Shown here one piece after another: positions 18,416 to 25,594 of a stretch of DNA of 40,182 bases. Below the pieces are notes generated by a model. The model had not been told where the DNA came from and did not search any database. It saw nothing but the letters and a program-made list of their open reading frames with translations. Position numbers and translations under genes: made by a program. The stretch lies in the NCBI GenBank assembly GCA_002294005.1, contig DBEH01000001.1, forward strand, positions 1,741 to 41,922, given 5' to 3'. This DNA comes from Firmicutes bacterium UBA911 (GTDB taxonomy: Bacteria; Bacillota; Desulfotomaculia; Desulfotomaculales; Desulforudaceae). Every line of letters starts with the position of its first letter. The stretch's first letter is position 1.

Positions 18416-18449
18416 AAATAAAAAATCGTCCCAATGAGGGACTTTTTGG
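18416..18449 (-). terminator. Terminator-like hairpin inside the pheS leader
   Basis: On the minus strand GTCCC-TCATT-GGGAC is followed by GATTTTTTATTTT. Flanking CCAAAAA and TTTTGG can extend the stem. It lies 75 bases before the pheS start and 24 bases after the leader ORF stop, the place expected for an attenuator. Whether it terminates depends on upstream pairing that I can only sketch. Confidence 0.65.
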
Positions 18450-18472
18450 ACGGGAACAAGGGAAATTTATGT

Positions 18473-18565
18473 CTACTGGAGGGCCAACCTCCGATAAATC
18501 ATATAGGCCCTGATCGAGCCGGTGGTTTCAAAAAGCCTCCAAAAAAATTCGGCGGTCAAATGCAT
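18473..18565 (-). CDS. Candidate Phe leader peptide of the pheST operon
   Basis: A 30-codon frame begins with ATG at 18563-18565, preceded by AAAGGTG about 10 bases upstream, and ends with TAG at 18473-18475. Codons 7-12 read F F W R L F, so three Phe codons sit within six, as in leader peptides that sense charged tRNA-Phe. The frame lies between the pheS promoter and the leader terminator. Over and after its 3' end, two exclusive hairpins are possible: AGGGCC (18506-18511) with GGCCCT (18480-18485), or GGAGG with CCTCC (18478-18492). No T-box consensus is present. The role as a regulatory peptide is inferred from position, codons and the terminator. Such a short ORF could also be chance. Confidence 0.45.
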   Translation of the reverse strand: MHLTAEFFWRLFETTGSIRAYMIYRRLALQ

Positions 18566-18609
18566 CCGGTCCCACACCTTTCACAGTTCTTTGGAAGCCT
18601 TTCGCCGTG

Positions 18610-18638
18610 AGTATATCATACGCTCAAGGCAAAGACAA
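18610..18638 (-). promoter_or_regulatory. Promoter of the pheS-pheT-zapA operon
   Basis: On the minus strand -35 TTGTCT (18633-18638) and -10 TATACT (18610-18615) are separated by 17 bases, with TGA just before the -10. The site overlaps the last codons of the upstream methyltransferase gene. The transcript would carry a leader of about 260 bases. Confidence 0.7.
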
Positions 18639-19442
18639 GGAAGATTTGAGCCTCTGCCGTACTGCTTCATAGACGAAAAGCGAGGCGGCGACGCCCACGT
18701 TCAGCGACTCGGCCTGGCCGGGCATGGGTATGGCCACCACCCGGTCGGCGGCGGCATGGAGCATTTCCCCGCAGCCCCGGGCCTCGTTGCCCATAAACAG
18801 CGCGGTGGGCCGGCTGAAGTCGCACTCGTAGAGTGAGTATTCGCCGCGGGGGTCGGCCACGAACTTCTGAACGCCGGCGGCGGTGAAGAATTCCACGACC
18901 GTTGACGCAGGCAGATCCGCAAAAGCCGGCAGGTGAAATAACGCTCCCGCCGAGGCCCTCACGACTTTCGGGTGAAATAGATCAACGGTGTCCTCAAGGG
19001 TGATGACGCCCTGAAGCTCACACGCGTCGGCCGTCCTGATGATCGTGCCCAGATTTCCGGGGTCTTGAAGACCGTCCAGCACGACCACCAACGGGGTGCC
19101 CCGGCCCTGCAGCAGGACGTCAAGCGCATGTTCGGGCTTGCCAACCAGTGCCAAGGCCCCCTGAGGCGTCTTGGTATCCGTTACCACTGCCAGCACCTGT
19201 TTTTCACATTCCCAAAGCTCGGTGCCGGCGGCGCGAGCTTTATCCAGCAGCGCCACACCGCGCGGGTGGCGGAGCACATCCGGAGTATAGAGCAGCACGC
19301 GCACCTCCCAGCCGGCTTGCAGGGCTTCTTCAATCACCTTGAGGCCCTCGGCCAAAAAGCCGTTTTCCTGGTCCCGGTGCTTCTTTTCGTGAAACTTCTT
19401 CAGGTACTTGATGCGCTCGTTGGACCGTGAGGCAATCCGCAC
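18624..19442 (-). CDS. SpoU/TrmH-family RNA 2'-O-methyltransferase
   Basis: A protein of 272 residues of the SPOUT class. An N-terminal RNA-binding domain (RIASRSNERIKYLKKFHEKKHRDQENGFLAEG) is followed by the knotted methyltransferase domain with motif 1 VVLDGLQDPGNLGTIIRTADA, motif 2 TALFMGNEARG and motif 3 VAIPMPGQAESLNVGVAASLFVYEA. It uses S-adenosylmethionine to methylate a ribose in rRNA or tRNA; the exact target cannot be told (RlmB or YsgA-like). Starts with GTG directly after the TAG stop of the TrkA-like gene, so translation is probably coupled. It lies just upstream of pheS, a common Firmicute neighbourhood. Confidence 0.92.
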   Translation of the reverse strand: MRIASRSNERIKYLKKFHEKKHRDQENGFLAEGLKVIEEALQAGWEVRVLLYTPDVLRHPRGVALLDKARAAGTELWECEKQVLAVVTDTKTPQGALALVGKPEHALDVLLQGRGTPLVVVLDGLQDPGNLGTIIRTADACELQGVITLEDTVDLFHPKVVRASAGALFHLPAFADLPASTVVEFFTAAGVQKFVADPRGEYSLYECDFSRPTALFMGNEARGCGEMLHAAADRVVAIPMPGQAESLNVGVAASLFVYEAVRQRLKSSLSLP

Positions 19443-20090
19443 CTAATCCCCTCCCAGTTGCTCCAGACGCTCATTCCGTCCGATAACCACCAGCACGTCT
19501 CCCTCCCGGATCACTTCCCGGGCCCCGGGGGCGATCAGTATTTCGGCCCCCCGCCGGATCGCCAGGATGCTCGCGCCGAACTTTCCTCTGACCCCGGCCT
19601 CCACAAGGCTTTTGCCCACGAATTCCTTCGGGGTCACCAGCTCGGCGATGCTGAAGTCGGGGGAAAGGTCGATATGGTCCAGCAGGTTCTTCGATACCAG
19701 GCTGCGGGCGACACGTACGCCCATGTCCCGTTCCGGGAAAACCACCTTGTCGGCCCCGACCCGGGCCAGCACCCGCCCGTGAAGCTCGGTGTTGGCTTTC
19801 GCCACCACTGTCTTTACACCCATCTCTTTGAGCATGACCACGGTCAGGATACTGGCCTGCATGTCGTGGCCGATCGCCACGATCACCACGTCAAAGTTGC
19901 GCATTCCCAGGGCCTTCAGGGACTCGTCGTCCAGAGCGTCGGCCTGCACGGCGTGCGTCACCCGGTCCACGATCTGTTCCACTTTCTGCTCGTCGGTGTC
20001 GACGGCCAGCACATCGTAGCCCATTCTGGCCAGCGTAGCGGCCAGGCTCGATCCAAAGCGCCCCAAGCCGATCACGGCGAATTGTTTCAT
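19443..20090 (-). CDS. TrkA/KtrA-family potassium uptake regulatory protein
   Basis: A protein of 215 residues, a single RCK unit. The N-terminal Rossmann fold has GLGRFGSSLA for NAD/ATP binding and the acidic VDTDEQKVEQ. The C-terminal TrkA-C domain runs from about 135 to 215 (FVGKSLVEAGVRGKFGASILAIRRGAEILIAPGAREVIREGDVLVVIG). Such proteins gate a TrkH/KtrB potassium channel at the membrane. No partner channel is in this window. The ATG at 20088-20090 is preceded by GGCGGG. It lies just after the rplT terminator and directly precedes the methyltransferase gene. Confidence 0.93.
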   Translation of the reverse strand: MKQFAVIGLGRFGSSLAATLARMGYDVLAVDTDEQKVEQIVDRVTHAVQADALDDESLKALGMRNFDVVIVAIGHDMQASILTVVMLKEMGVKTVVAKANTELHGRVLARVGADKVVFPERDMGVRVARSLVSKNLLDHIDLSPDFSIAELVTPKEFVGKSLVEAGVRGKFGASILAIRRGAEILIAPGAREVIREGDVLVVIGRNERLEQLGGD

Positions 20091-20119
20091 TCTTGACCCG
20101 CCTGCCTTAGTTTACTGCC

Positions 20120-20160
20120 AAAAAAGAAGGCATGGCCGCCTGAATACCTGCGCCATGCCG
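20120..20160 (-). terminator. Intrinsic terminator after rplT
   Basis: On the minus strand GGCATGGC (20152-20159 complement) pairs perfectly with GCCATGCC (20129-20136 complement) and is followed by TTCTTTTTT. It ends the infC-rpmI-rplT operon, 22 bases after the rplT stop. Confidence 0.9.
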
Positions 20161-20180
20161 CTTGTCGTTTTCACTGCTTT

Positions 20181-20543
20181 CTACTTGCTTTCCAACTGGG
20201 ACTTGGCCACCTGGACCAATTGACCGAAAGCCGCCTGGTCCTTCACGGCCAGCTCCGCCAGCACTTTGCGGTTGATTTCCACTCCCGCCCGGCGCAGCCC
20301 CTCGATGAAGCGGTTGTAGGACATTCCGTTCAGGCGGGCCGCGGCGTTGATTCTGGTGATCCACAGCCGGCGGAAATCGCGCTTCTTGGCGCGCCGGTCC
20401 CGGTAGGCGTACAGCAGGGAGCGCATCACCTGCTGGTTCGCCACTCGATAAAGCTTACTCTTCGCTCCCCAGTAACCCTTGGCGAGCTTTAACACTTTCT
20501 TGTGCCGTTTTCTGGCCACTACGGCGCTTTTTACACGTGGCAT
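20181..20543 (-). CDS. rplT: Ribosomal protein L20
   Basis: A protein of 120 residues, the standard length. It is basic and matches L20 throughout: MPRVKSAVVARKRHKKVLKLAKGYWG, SLLYAYRDRRAKKRDFRRLWITRINAAAR, GMSYNRFIEGL. L20 binds 23S rRNA early in assembly of the large subunit. In Bacillus-type bacteria it also represses its own operon by binding the infC leader. The ATG follows AAGGAGGCCATTAGATA. It is the last gene of infC-rpmI-rplT. Confidence 0.99.
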   Translation of the reverse strand: MPRVKSAVVARKRHKKVLKLAKGYWGAKSKLYRVANQQVMRSLLYAYRDRRAKKRDFRRLWITRINAAARLNGMSYNRFIEGLRRAGVEINRKVLAELAVKDQAAFGQLVQVAKSQLESK

Positions 20544-20569
20544 TATCTAATGGCCTCCTTCGCCGGTCT

Positions 20570-20764
20570 TTAGTAAGGAATCATTGCTCTTAGTTTCCGG
20601 GCGTCACCGGTGCTCAGGACGAACTTCTTGCGCAACCGGCGCTTCCTCTTGGCGGTTTTTTTCTCCAGGATGTGACTCAAGAAAGCGTGCTTGGCCCGGA
20701 ATTTGCCGGTGCCGGTTTTCTTAAAACGCTTGGCCGCCCCGCGATGGGTCTTGATCTTCGGCAA
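20570..20764 (-). CDS. rpmI: Ribosomal protein L35
   Basis: A protein of 64 residues: PKIKTHRGAAKRFKKTGTGKF, then HILEKKTAKRKRRLRK. This is the complete L35 sequence, a basic protein of the large ribosomal subunit. The start is a TTG (20762-20764) with AAAGGAGTG upstream; ATG is usual in other species, but no ATG is available at this place. It lies between infC and rplT with short gaps. Confidence 0.98.
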   Translation of the reverse strand: MPKIKTHRGAAKRFKKTGTGKFRAKHAFLSHILEKKTAKRKRRLRKKFVLSTGDARKLRAMIPY

Positions 20765-20779
20765 GGTGGCACACTCCTT

Positions 20780-21298
20780 TCACTGCTGATTCTGTCTCGG
20801 GGCCAAGATCATAATCATATTGCGGCCTTCCAGTTTCGGAGCCCTTTCAATGATGGCCAGCTCCTCGACCTGTTCGGCCAGCTTTTTTAGAAGCTGCTGC
20901 CCCAGGTGCGGGTGGACGATTTCCCTTCCCCGGAAGATAAGGGTTACTTTAACCTTGTCACCGTCCTTCAGGAACCGGACCGCGTTCCGGGCTTTGGTCT
21001 GGAAGTCGTGGTCCTCGATCCCCGGGCGGAGCTTGACTTCCTTGATCGTGATAATCCGCTGTTTCTTGCGGGCTTCCTTGTCCCGCTTGCTCTGCTCGTA
21101 CTTGTGCCTGCCGAAGTCCATTATTCGGCAAACGACCGGCCTGGCCTGCGAGGCGACCTCGACAAGGTCCAGACCTTTCTCCTCGGCCAGACGTAACGCG
21201 TCTCGCAGGGGCATGATCCCCAACTGGGCCCCGTCAGAATCAATGACCCTGACTTCCCGGGCCCTGATTTCTAGATTCACGCGTTGGTCCTTGGAAAT
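20780..21298 (-). CDS. infC: Translation initiation factor IF-3
   Basis: A protein of 172 residues. The N-domain (SKDQRVNLEIRAREVRVIDSDGAQLGIMPLRDAL) and C-domain (KEVKLRPGIEDHDFQTKARNAVRFLKDGDKVKVTLIFRGRE) are typical. IF-3 checks the start codon and keeps 30S subunits free. I place the start at the ATT codon 21296-21298 (ISKDQRVN), as in Bacillus infC, where AUU is used. AGGAGGTGT stands just upstream. The unusual start allows IF-3 to limit its own translation. The upstream in-frame extension reads through the leader terminator and is not protein-like. Confidence 0.96.
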   Translation of the reverse strand: MSKDQRVNLEIRAREVRVIDSDGAQLGIMPLRDALRLAEEKGLDLVEVASQARPVVCRIMDFGRHKYEQSKRDKEARKKQRIITIKEVKLRPGIEDHDFQTKARNAVRFLKDGDKVKVTLIFRGREIVHPHLGQQLLKKLAEQVEELAIIERAPKLEGRNMIMILAPRQNQQ

Positions 21299-21324
21299 AA
21301 CCTTTACACCTCCTAAAATTCCGT

Positions 21325-21460
21325 AAAAAAGAGCGGGCAACCACCCGCTGAAAGAACGCACCAACGCATCCGGCCCGGAGTAACCTCAGGCGACTGAACC
21401 GTCGTGAGGTGAGAAGCGGGTTGGCTTCTACTTACTTGCAACTTTTGTCATCAATTACAG
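21325..21460 (-). promoter_or_regulatory. L20-type leader of the infC operon with terminator
   Basis: The leader on the minus strand has the hairpin AGAAGC-CAACCC-GCTTCT (near 21412-21429) followed by a folded middle part. It ends with a strong terminator, AGCGGG-TGGTTG-CCCGCT and CTTTTTT (21325-21349), 27 bases before the infC start. This arrangement matches the known L20 leader of Firmicutes, where ribosomal protein L20 promotes termination. I infer the same control here from layout; pairing details were done by eye. Confidence 0.75.
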
Positions 21461-21465
21461 GAGGA

Positions 21466-21495
21466 ATCATAGCACAGTCAATGGGGCCCGGTCAA
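21466..21495 (-). promoter_or_regulatory. Promoter of infC-rpmI-rplT
   Basis: On the minus strand -35 TTGACC (21490-21495) and -10 TATGAT (21466-21471) are separated by 18 bases. It drives the leader that ends in the L20-type terminator. Confidence 0.7.
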
Positions 21496-21773
21496 GGGAT
21501 TTTCCGCAAACGACGGCGGTTTTTCCTTGCTATTCAGGCTTCTGCGAAAAAGGTGTGCTTCCGGGGCATCGACTCCGGTGACTGTGTCCGCGCTAAGGAA
21601 CGAACTCGCTCGCCTCGGGCGGCGCCGAAACTCGCCCGCTCACGCGGGCGAAAGACAGGTCGCCGCTGTTCCTCGGCTCGCTGCGTTCTTTGAATAAGCT
21701 CCCGATGTGACCTCCGTTGATGCCCCGATGCACACCTATCACTTATCACTGCTTGTGCCGCATCCATTCAGAC
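21496..21773 (-). other. Intergenic region after thrS with GC-rich hairpin and heptad repeat
   Basis: No gene is seen in these 278 bases. It holds a perfect 7-bp hairpin, CGCCCGC-TCAC-GCGGGCG (21633-21650). The sequence around it is of the type GAACTCGCTCGCCTCGG, with partial internal repeats. Two copies of the 7-base unit CYTATCA lie at 21735-21748. No obvious T-run terminator for thrS is present. Confidence 0.5.
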
Positions 21774-23681
21774 CTAGCGGGCTCGGCTTTCGATCTCCCG
21801 GACCAGCCGGCCGGTGAAATCGTTCAACGCTATTGAGCCCTGGTCGCCCGCGGACCGGTGCCGGACGGCCACCGTCCCCGATTCGGCCTCGCGGTCACCG
21901 GTGACCAGCATGTACGGGACCTTCAAAACCTGGGCCTCCCTGATCTTGTAGCCCACCTTCTCGTTGCGCCCGTCGAACTCGGCCCGCACCCCAGCCCGCA
22001 GGAGAGTCTCGGTCACCTCCCGGGCGTAGGGGGCGTGCCGGTCGGTGATCGGCAGCACCCGCGCCTGCACCGGTGCCAGCCAGACCGGGAATGCGCCGGC
22101 GAAGTGCTCGGTCAGGATGGCGATGAACCGCTCCATACTGCCGTAGATGACCCGGTGGATCACCACTGGGCGGTGGCGCTGCCCGTCCTCGCCGACGTAC
22201 TCGAGTTCGAACTTCTCCGGCATCTGAAAGTCCACCTGAATGGTGCCGCACTGCCAGGTGCGTCCGAGGCAATCCCGCAGGTGAAAGTCGACCTTCGGCC
22301 CGTAGAAGGCGCCGTCTCCCTCGTTGACCTTGTAGTTGACCGCCTTTTGCGCCAGCGCGCGCACAAGCGCCCCGGTGGCGGACTCCCACATTTCGTCCGT
22401 ACCCATGGACTTCTCCGGCCTGGTGGACAATTCCACGTGGTACTCAAAACCGAAGACCTGCCGGTAGAAATACTCGGTCAGGTCCATGATGCGGACGATT
22501 TCTTCCTCCACCTGTTCCGGGCGGCAGAAGATGTGGGCGTCGTCCTGGGTGAAACAGCGGGCCCGTATCAGCCCGTGCAGAACGCCAGACATTTCGTGGC
22601 GGTGGACCAGCCCCAGTTCGCCGAGCCTGATCGGCAGTTCCCGGTAGCTTTTAAGCCTGCTCCGGTAGACCAGAATCCCGCCGGGGCAGTTCATCGGTTT
22701 CACCGCGTACTTCTCGTCGTCGATGGTGGTGAAGTACATGTTCTCCCGGTAGTGCTCCCAGTGCCCGGAACGCTCCCAGAGTTCCCGGCGCAGGATGATC
22801 GGCGTGCGGATTTCCAGGTAACCTTTTTTCGCATGCTCTTCCCGCCAGAAACGCTCCAGTTCGTTGCGCAGCACCATGCCCCGGGGGTGGAAAAACGGAA
22901 ACCCCGGGCCGGCGTCGTGGAAGCTGAAAAGGTCCAATTCCGCCCCCAGGCGGCGGTGGTCGCGCCGCTTGGCTTCCTCCAGCCTGAACAGGTGCTCTTT
23001 CAAAAGGGCCGCCTTGGGGAACGAGGTGCCGTAGATGCGCTGCAGCATCTTGTTCCGCTCGTCCCCCCGCCAATAGGCGCCAGCCACGCTGAGCAGCTTG
23101 ACCGCCTTGATCCGCCCCGTCGACGGCACGTGCGGCCCGGCGCAAAGGTCGGTGAACTCACCTTGGCGGTAGAAGGAAATCACCGCGTCCGGCGCCAGGC
23201 CGGAGATCAACTCCACTTTGTAATCCTCACCCTCCCCGCGGACCAACTCCAGGGCCTCGTCCCGCGGCAGTTCAAAACATTCGACGGGCAGATCGGCGGC
23301 GATGATCTTCTCCATCTCGCTTTCGATGCGCTCCAGATCCTCGGGGGTGAAGGTTTGGGGAACGTCGAAGTCGTAGTAAAAACCGTCGGCGATGGCCGGG
23401 CCGATCGCCAGCCGGGCGTCCGGGAAGAGCCGCTTCACCGCCTGGGCCAAAACGTGCGCGGAGCTGTGGCGGTAAACCAGACGCGCGTCCTCATCCTCGA
23501 AAGTGAGGAACTCCAGCGCGGCGTCTCCCGCCAGGGGCTGGCCGAGCCCCCACAGCCGCCCGTTCACCCGGGCCGCCACGGCCTCTTTCGCCAAGCGGGG
23601 CGCGATGTCCCGGGCCACCTCCAGGGGAGTGGCGCCGAACGAATAATTGGCTACTCTACCGTCTTTTAGTGTAATGTTCAC
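21774..23681 (-). CDS. thrS: Threonyl-tRNA synthetase
   Basis: A protein of 635 residues, normal for ThrS. It has an N-terminal TGS domain, an editing domain with the HxxxH site (HSSAHVLAQAVKRLF) and a class II catalytic core with MNCPGGILVYRSR (zinc Cys), RHEMSGVLHGLIRARCFTQDDAHIFC and IHRVIYGSMERFIAILTEHFAGAFP. The C-terminal anticodon-binding domain follows (PVQARVLPITDRHAPYAREV). It charges tRNA-Thr and clears mischarged serine. I chose the GTG at 23679-23681, which has GGAGGAGG 8 bases upstream. It follows the FtsX-type permease stop by 18 bases, so it appears co-transcribed with an ABC export operon. No T-box is seen. Confidence 0.97.
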   Translation of the reverse strand: MNITLKDGRVANYSFGATPLEVARDIAPRLAKEAVAARVNGRLWGLGQPLAGDAALEFLTFEDEDARLVYRHSSAHVLAQAVKRLFPDARLAIGPAIADGFYYDFDVPQTFTPEDLERIESEMEKIIAADLPVECFELPRDEALELVRGEGEDYKVELISGLAPDAVISFYRQGEFTDLCAGPHVPSTGRIKAVKLLSVAGAYWRGDERNKMLQRIYGTSFPKAALLKEHLFRLEEAKRRDHRRLGAELDLFSFHDAGPGFPFFHPRGMVLRNELERFWREEHAKKGYLEIRTPIILRRELWERSGHWEHYRENMYFTTIDDEKYAVKPMNCPGGILVYRSRLKSYRELPIRLGELGLVHRHEMSGVLHGLIRARCFTQDDAHIFCRPEQVEEEIVRIMDLTEYFYRQVFGFEYHVELSTRPEKSMGTDEMWESATGALVRALAQKAVNYKVNEGDGAFYGPKVDFHLRDCLGRTWQCGTIQVDFQMPEKFELEYVGEDGQRHRPVVIHRVIYGSMERFIAILTEHFAGAFPVWLAPVQARVLPITDRHAPYAREVTETLLRAGVRAEFDGRNEKVGYKIREAQVLKVPYMLVTGDREAESGTVAVRHRSAGDQGSIALNDFTGRLVREIESRAR

Positions 23682-23699
23682 CGGAATGCCCTCCTCCAA

Positions 23700-24896
23700 T
23701 CACTCCCGCCGCAGGGCCTCGATCGGGTTTAGGCGGGCGGCCTGGTTGGCCGGGTAGATCCCGAAAAAGACCCCCACCGCGCCGGAAAACAACACGGCCA
23801 GCAGCACCGTCCACCAGGAAACAAGCGGCGGCCAATCGGCCAGCGCGGCGATCAAAAACGCGCCCCCGACGCCGATCAGCACGCCCACCAGCCCGCCGAT
23901 CAGGCAAAGCACCACCGCCTCGATCAAAAACTGCGCCAGGATGTCCCGGCGCCGCGCCCCCACGGCCATCCGGACGCCGATCTCGCGCACCCGTTCGGTA
24001 ACGGACACCAGCATGATATTCATCACGCCGACCCCGCCGACAAAGAGCGAGATGCCAGCAATGGCGCCCACCACAAGGGTGATGATCCCGGTCACCTGCC
24101 CGACAATCTCCATCTCCTGCTCCAGGCTGCTGCCCATGTACCGGCCGGCGGCGTCGTGGCGGCGCTCAAGGATGACCACCGTTTTTTTCAAGGCCTCCCT
24201 TACCTGCTCCCGGTCCCCCGTGGCGCCTTCGATCTGGTGGATGACCCCCGGTTCGTTAAACAGGTGCTGCCAGGCCGCAAGCGGCACGTAAACGTACTTG
24301 GTGCCCAGGAAGTCCAGGAAGGACTTCTTTTCATCCAGCACTCCCACCACCAACACCGGCATCCCGTTGATGGTCACCCGTTGTCCCAGGGGATCCCGGC
24401 GGCCGAAGATCTCCCGCGCCAAGCCCCCGTCCAGGACGGCCACCCGCCGGTCTCCCTCCTGGTCGCTGCCGGAAAGAAAACGGCCCCGCGCCACCTCCAG
24501 GTTGCGGATGGCGGCGTAGTCGGCGCCGGTTCCGATGATCTGCGCCGTCCCCTGCTGCCGCGGCCCGCGCACCGTGCTTGTCCGCGCACTCACCGGGGCC
24601 AGATGACGGACTTCGGGCACCGCCTTCCGGATCGCCGCCAGGTCCTGTTCGGTGAACTCTCGGCCGGTGCGCAATTCTCCCAGAGGGTCCTCGCGCCAGT
24701 CCAGGTGCACGGCGAAGATGTTGGTGCCGAAGCCCTCCATTTCGGCGAGCACCATGGCCCGGCCGCCCTGGCCGACGGCCACCACGGCGATGACGGCCGC
24801 GATCCCGATGACCACCCCCAGGACGGTCAGCGCGGACCGGAGCTTGTTGGCCCGGATGCCGTCCAGGGCCACCAGGACACTCTCCCAGAGATTCAT
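23700..24896 (-). CDS. ABC transporter permease, MacB/FtsX family
   Basis: A membrane protein of 398 residues. The first membrane helix (about 20-42) is followed by a large external MacB_PCD domain. Three C-terminal helices form the FtsX domain (VGQVTGIITLVVGAIAGISLFVGGVGVMNIMLVSVTERVREIGVRMAVGARRRDI ...). The last conserved part, IYPANQAARLNPIEALRRE, is typical of MacB permeases. It works with the ATPase encoded just upstream; their ATGA overlap couples translation. Likely substrates of such exporters are peptides, lipoproteins or antibiotics; none can be assigned here. Confidence 0.93.
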   Translation of the reverse strand: MNLWESVLVALDGIRANKLRSALTVLGVVIGIAAVIAVVAVGQGGRAMVLAEMEGFGTNIFAVHLDWREDPLGELRTGREFTEQDLAAIRKAVPEVRHLAPVSARTSTVRGPRQQGTAQIIGTGADYAAIRNLEVARGRFLSGSDQEGDRRVAVLDGGLAREIFGRRDPLGQRVTINGMPVLVVGVLDEKKSFLDFLGTKYVYVPLAAWQHLFNEPGVIHQIEGATGDREQVREALKKTVVILERRHDAAGRYMGSSLEQEMEIVGQVTGIITLVVGAIAGISLFVGGVGVMNIMLVSVTERVREIGVRMAVGARRRDILAQFLIEAVVLCLIGGLVGVLIGVGGAFLIAALADWPPLVSWWTVLLAVLFSGAVGVFFGIYPANQAARLNPIEALRRE

Positions 24897-25594
24897 TCGC
24901 GCACCCCTTCTGGTACCGGCCCAAGCGGTTCGTCCCGCTGCAACCGGCCATCGCGGAAGTGCAGGATACGGCCGGCGTATTCCGCAATCCCCCGCTCGTG
25001 GGTGACCAGCACGATGGTGACCCCCTCGCGGTTCAGCCGGCTAAAGACATCCATGATTTCCCTGCTGGTATTGCTGTCCAGGTTGCCGGTGGGTTCGTCG
25101 GCCAGCAGGACGGCCGGGCGGTTGACCAGGGCGCGGGCGATGGCCACCCGCTGGTTCTGGCCGCCGGAGAGCTGGGTGGGAAGGTGGTCCGCCCGGTCGG
25201 CGAGACCGACGCGGGCGATGGCCTCCAGGGCGCGTTCCCGCCGCTGCCGGGAACTCAAGCCCGCGTATATCAGGGGCAACTCCACGTTGCGCCGGGCGTC
25301 CAGCCGGGGCAGCAGATTATAGTTCTGAAAGACGAAACCCAGTTGCCGGTTGCGGGTTTGCGCCAAGGCGTCCTCGTTCATCCCGGAAACGTCCCGCCCG
25401 TTCAACCGGTAAGTGCCCGCGTCCGGGCGGTCCAGGCAGCCCAGAATGTTCAGCAGGGTCGATTTCCCCGAACCGGAGGGGCCCATCACCGCGACGAACT
25501 CGCCGGCGTCAATGGCCAAAGAGACCCCCTGCAGGGCCTGAACCTCGATGGCGCCCAAGCGGTAGACCCGCCACAAGTCATCCGCCTTGATCAT
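24893..25594 (-). CDS. ABC transporter ATP-binding protein, MacB/LolD type
   Basis: A protein of 233 residues. Walker A is GPSGSGKST (about 37-45), the Q-loop region is FQNYNLLPRLDARRNVELPL, the signature is LSGGQNQRVAIARAL, Walker B is VLLADEPTGNLDS and the switch His is in VLVTHERGIAEYA. This is the LolD/MacB subclass of export ATPases. It starts in an ATGA overlap with the stop of the adaptor gene and ends in another with the permease. The three genes make one mechanical export unit. Confidence 0.96.
   Translation of the reverse strand: MIKADDLWRVYRLGAIEVQALQGVSLAIDAGEFVAVMGPSGSGKSTLLNILGCLDRPDAGTYRLNGRDVSGMNEDALAQTRNRQLGFVFQNYNLLPRLDARRNVELPLIYAGLSSRQRRERALEAIARVGLADRADHLPTQLSGGQNQRVAIARALVNRPAVLLADEPTGNLDSNTSREIMDVFSRLNREGVTIVLVTHERGIAEYAGRILHFRDGRLQRDEPLGPVPEGVRE

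Noticed and set aside
18566..18602. UGGGACC in the pheS leader, similar to a T-box core
   Set aside because: It lies near the 5' end of the leader rather than just before the terminator, the surrounding consensus is absent, and the base after UGG does not fit tRNA-Phe.
21858..23669. 603-codon plus-strand ORF opposite thrS
   Set aside because: thrS on the minus strand has complete motifs; the plus frame has no family features.
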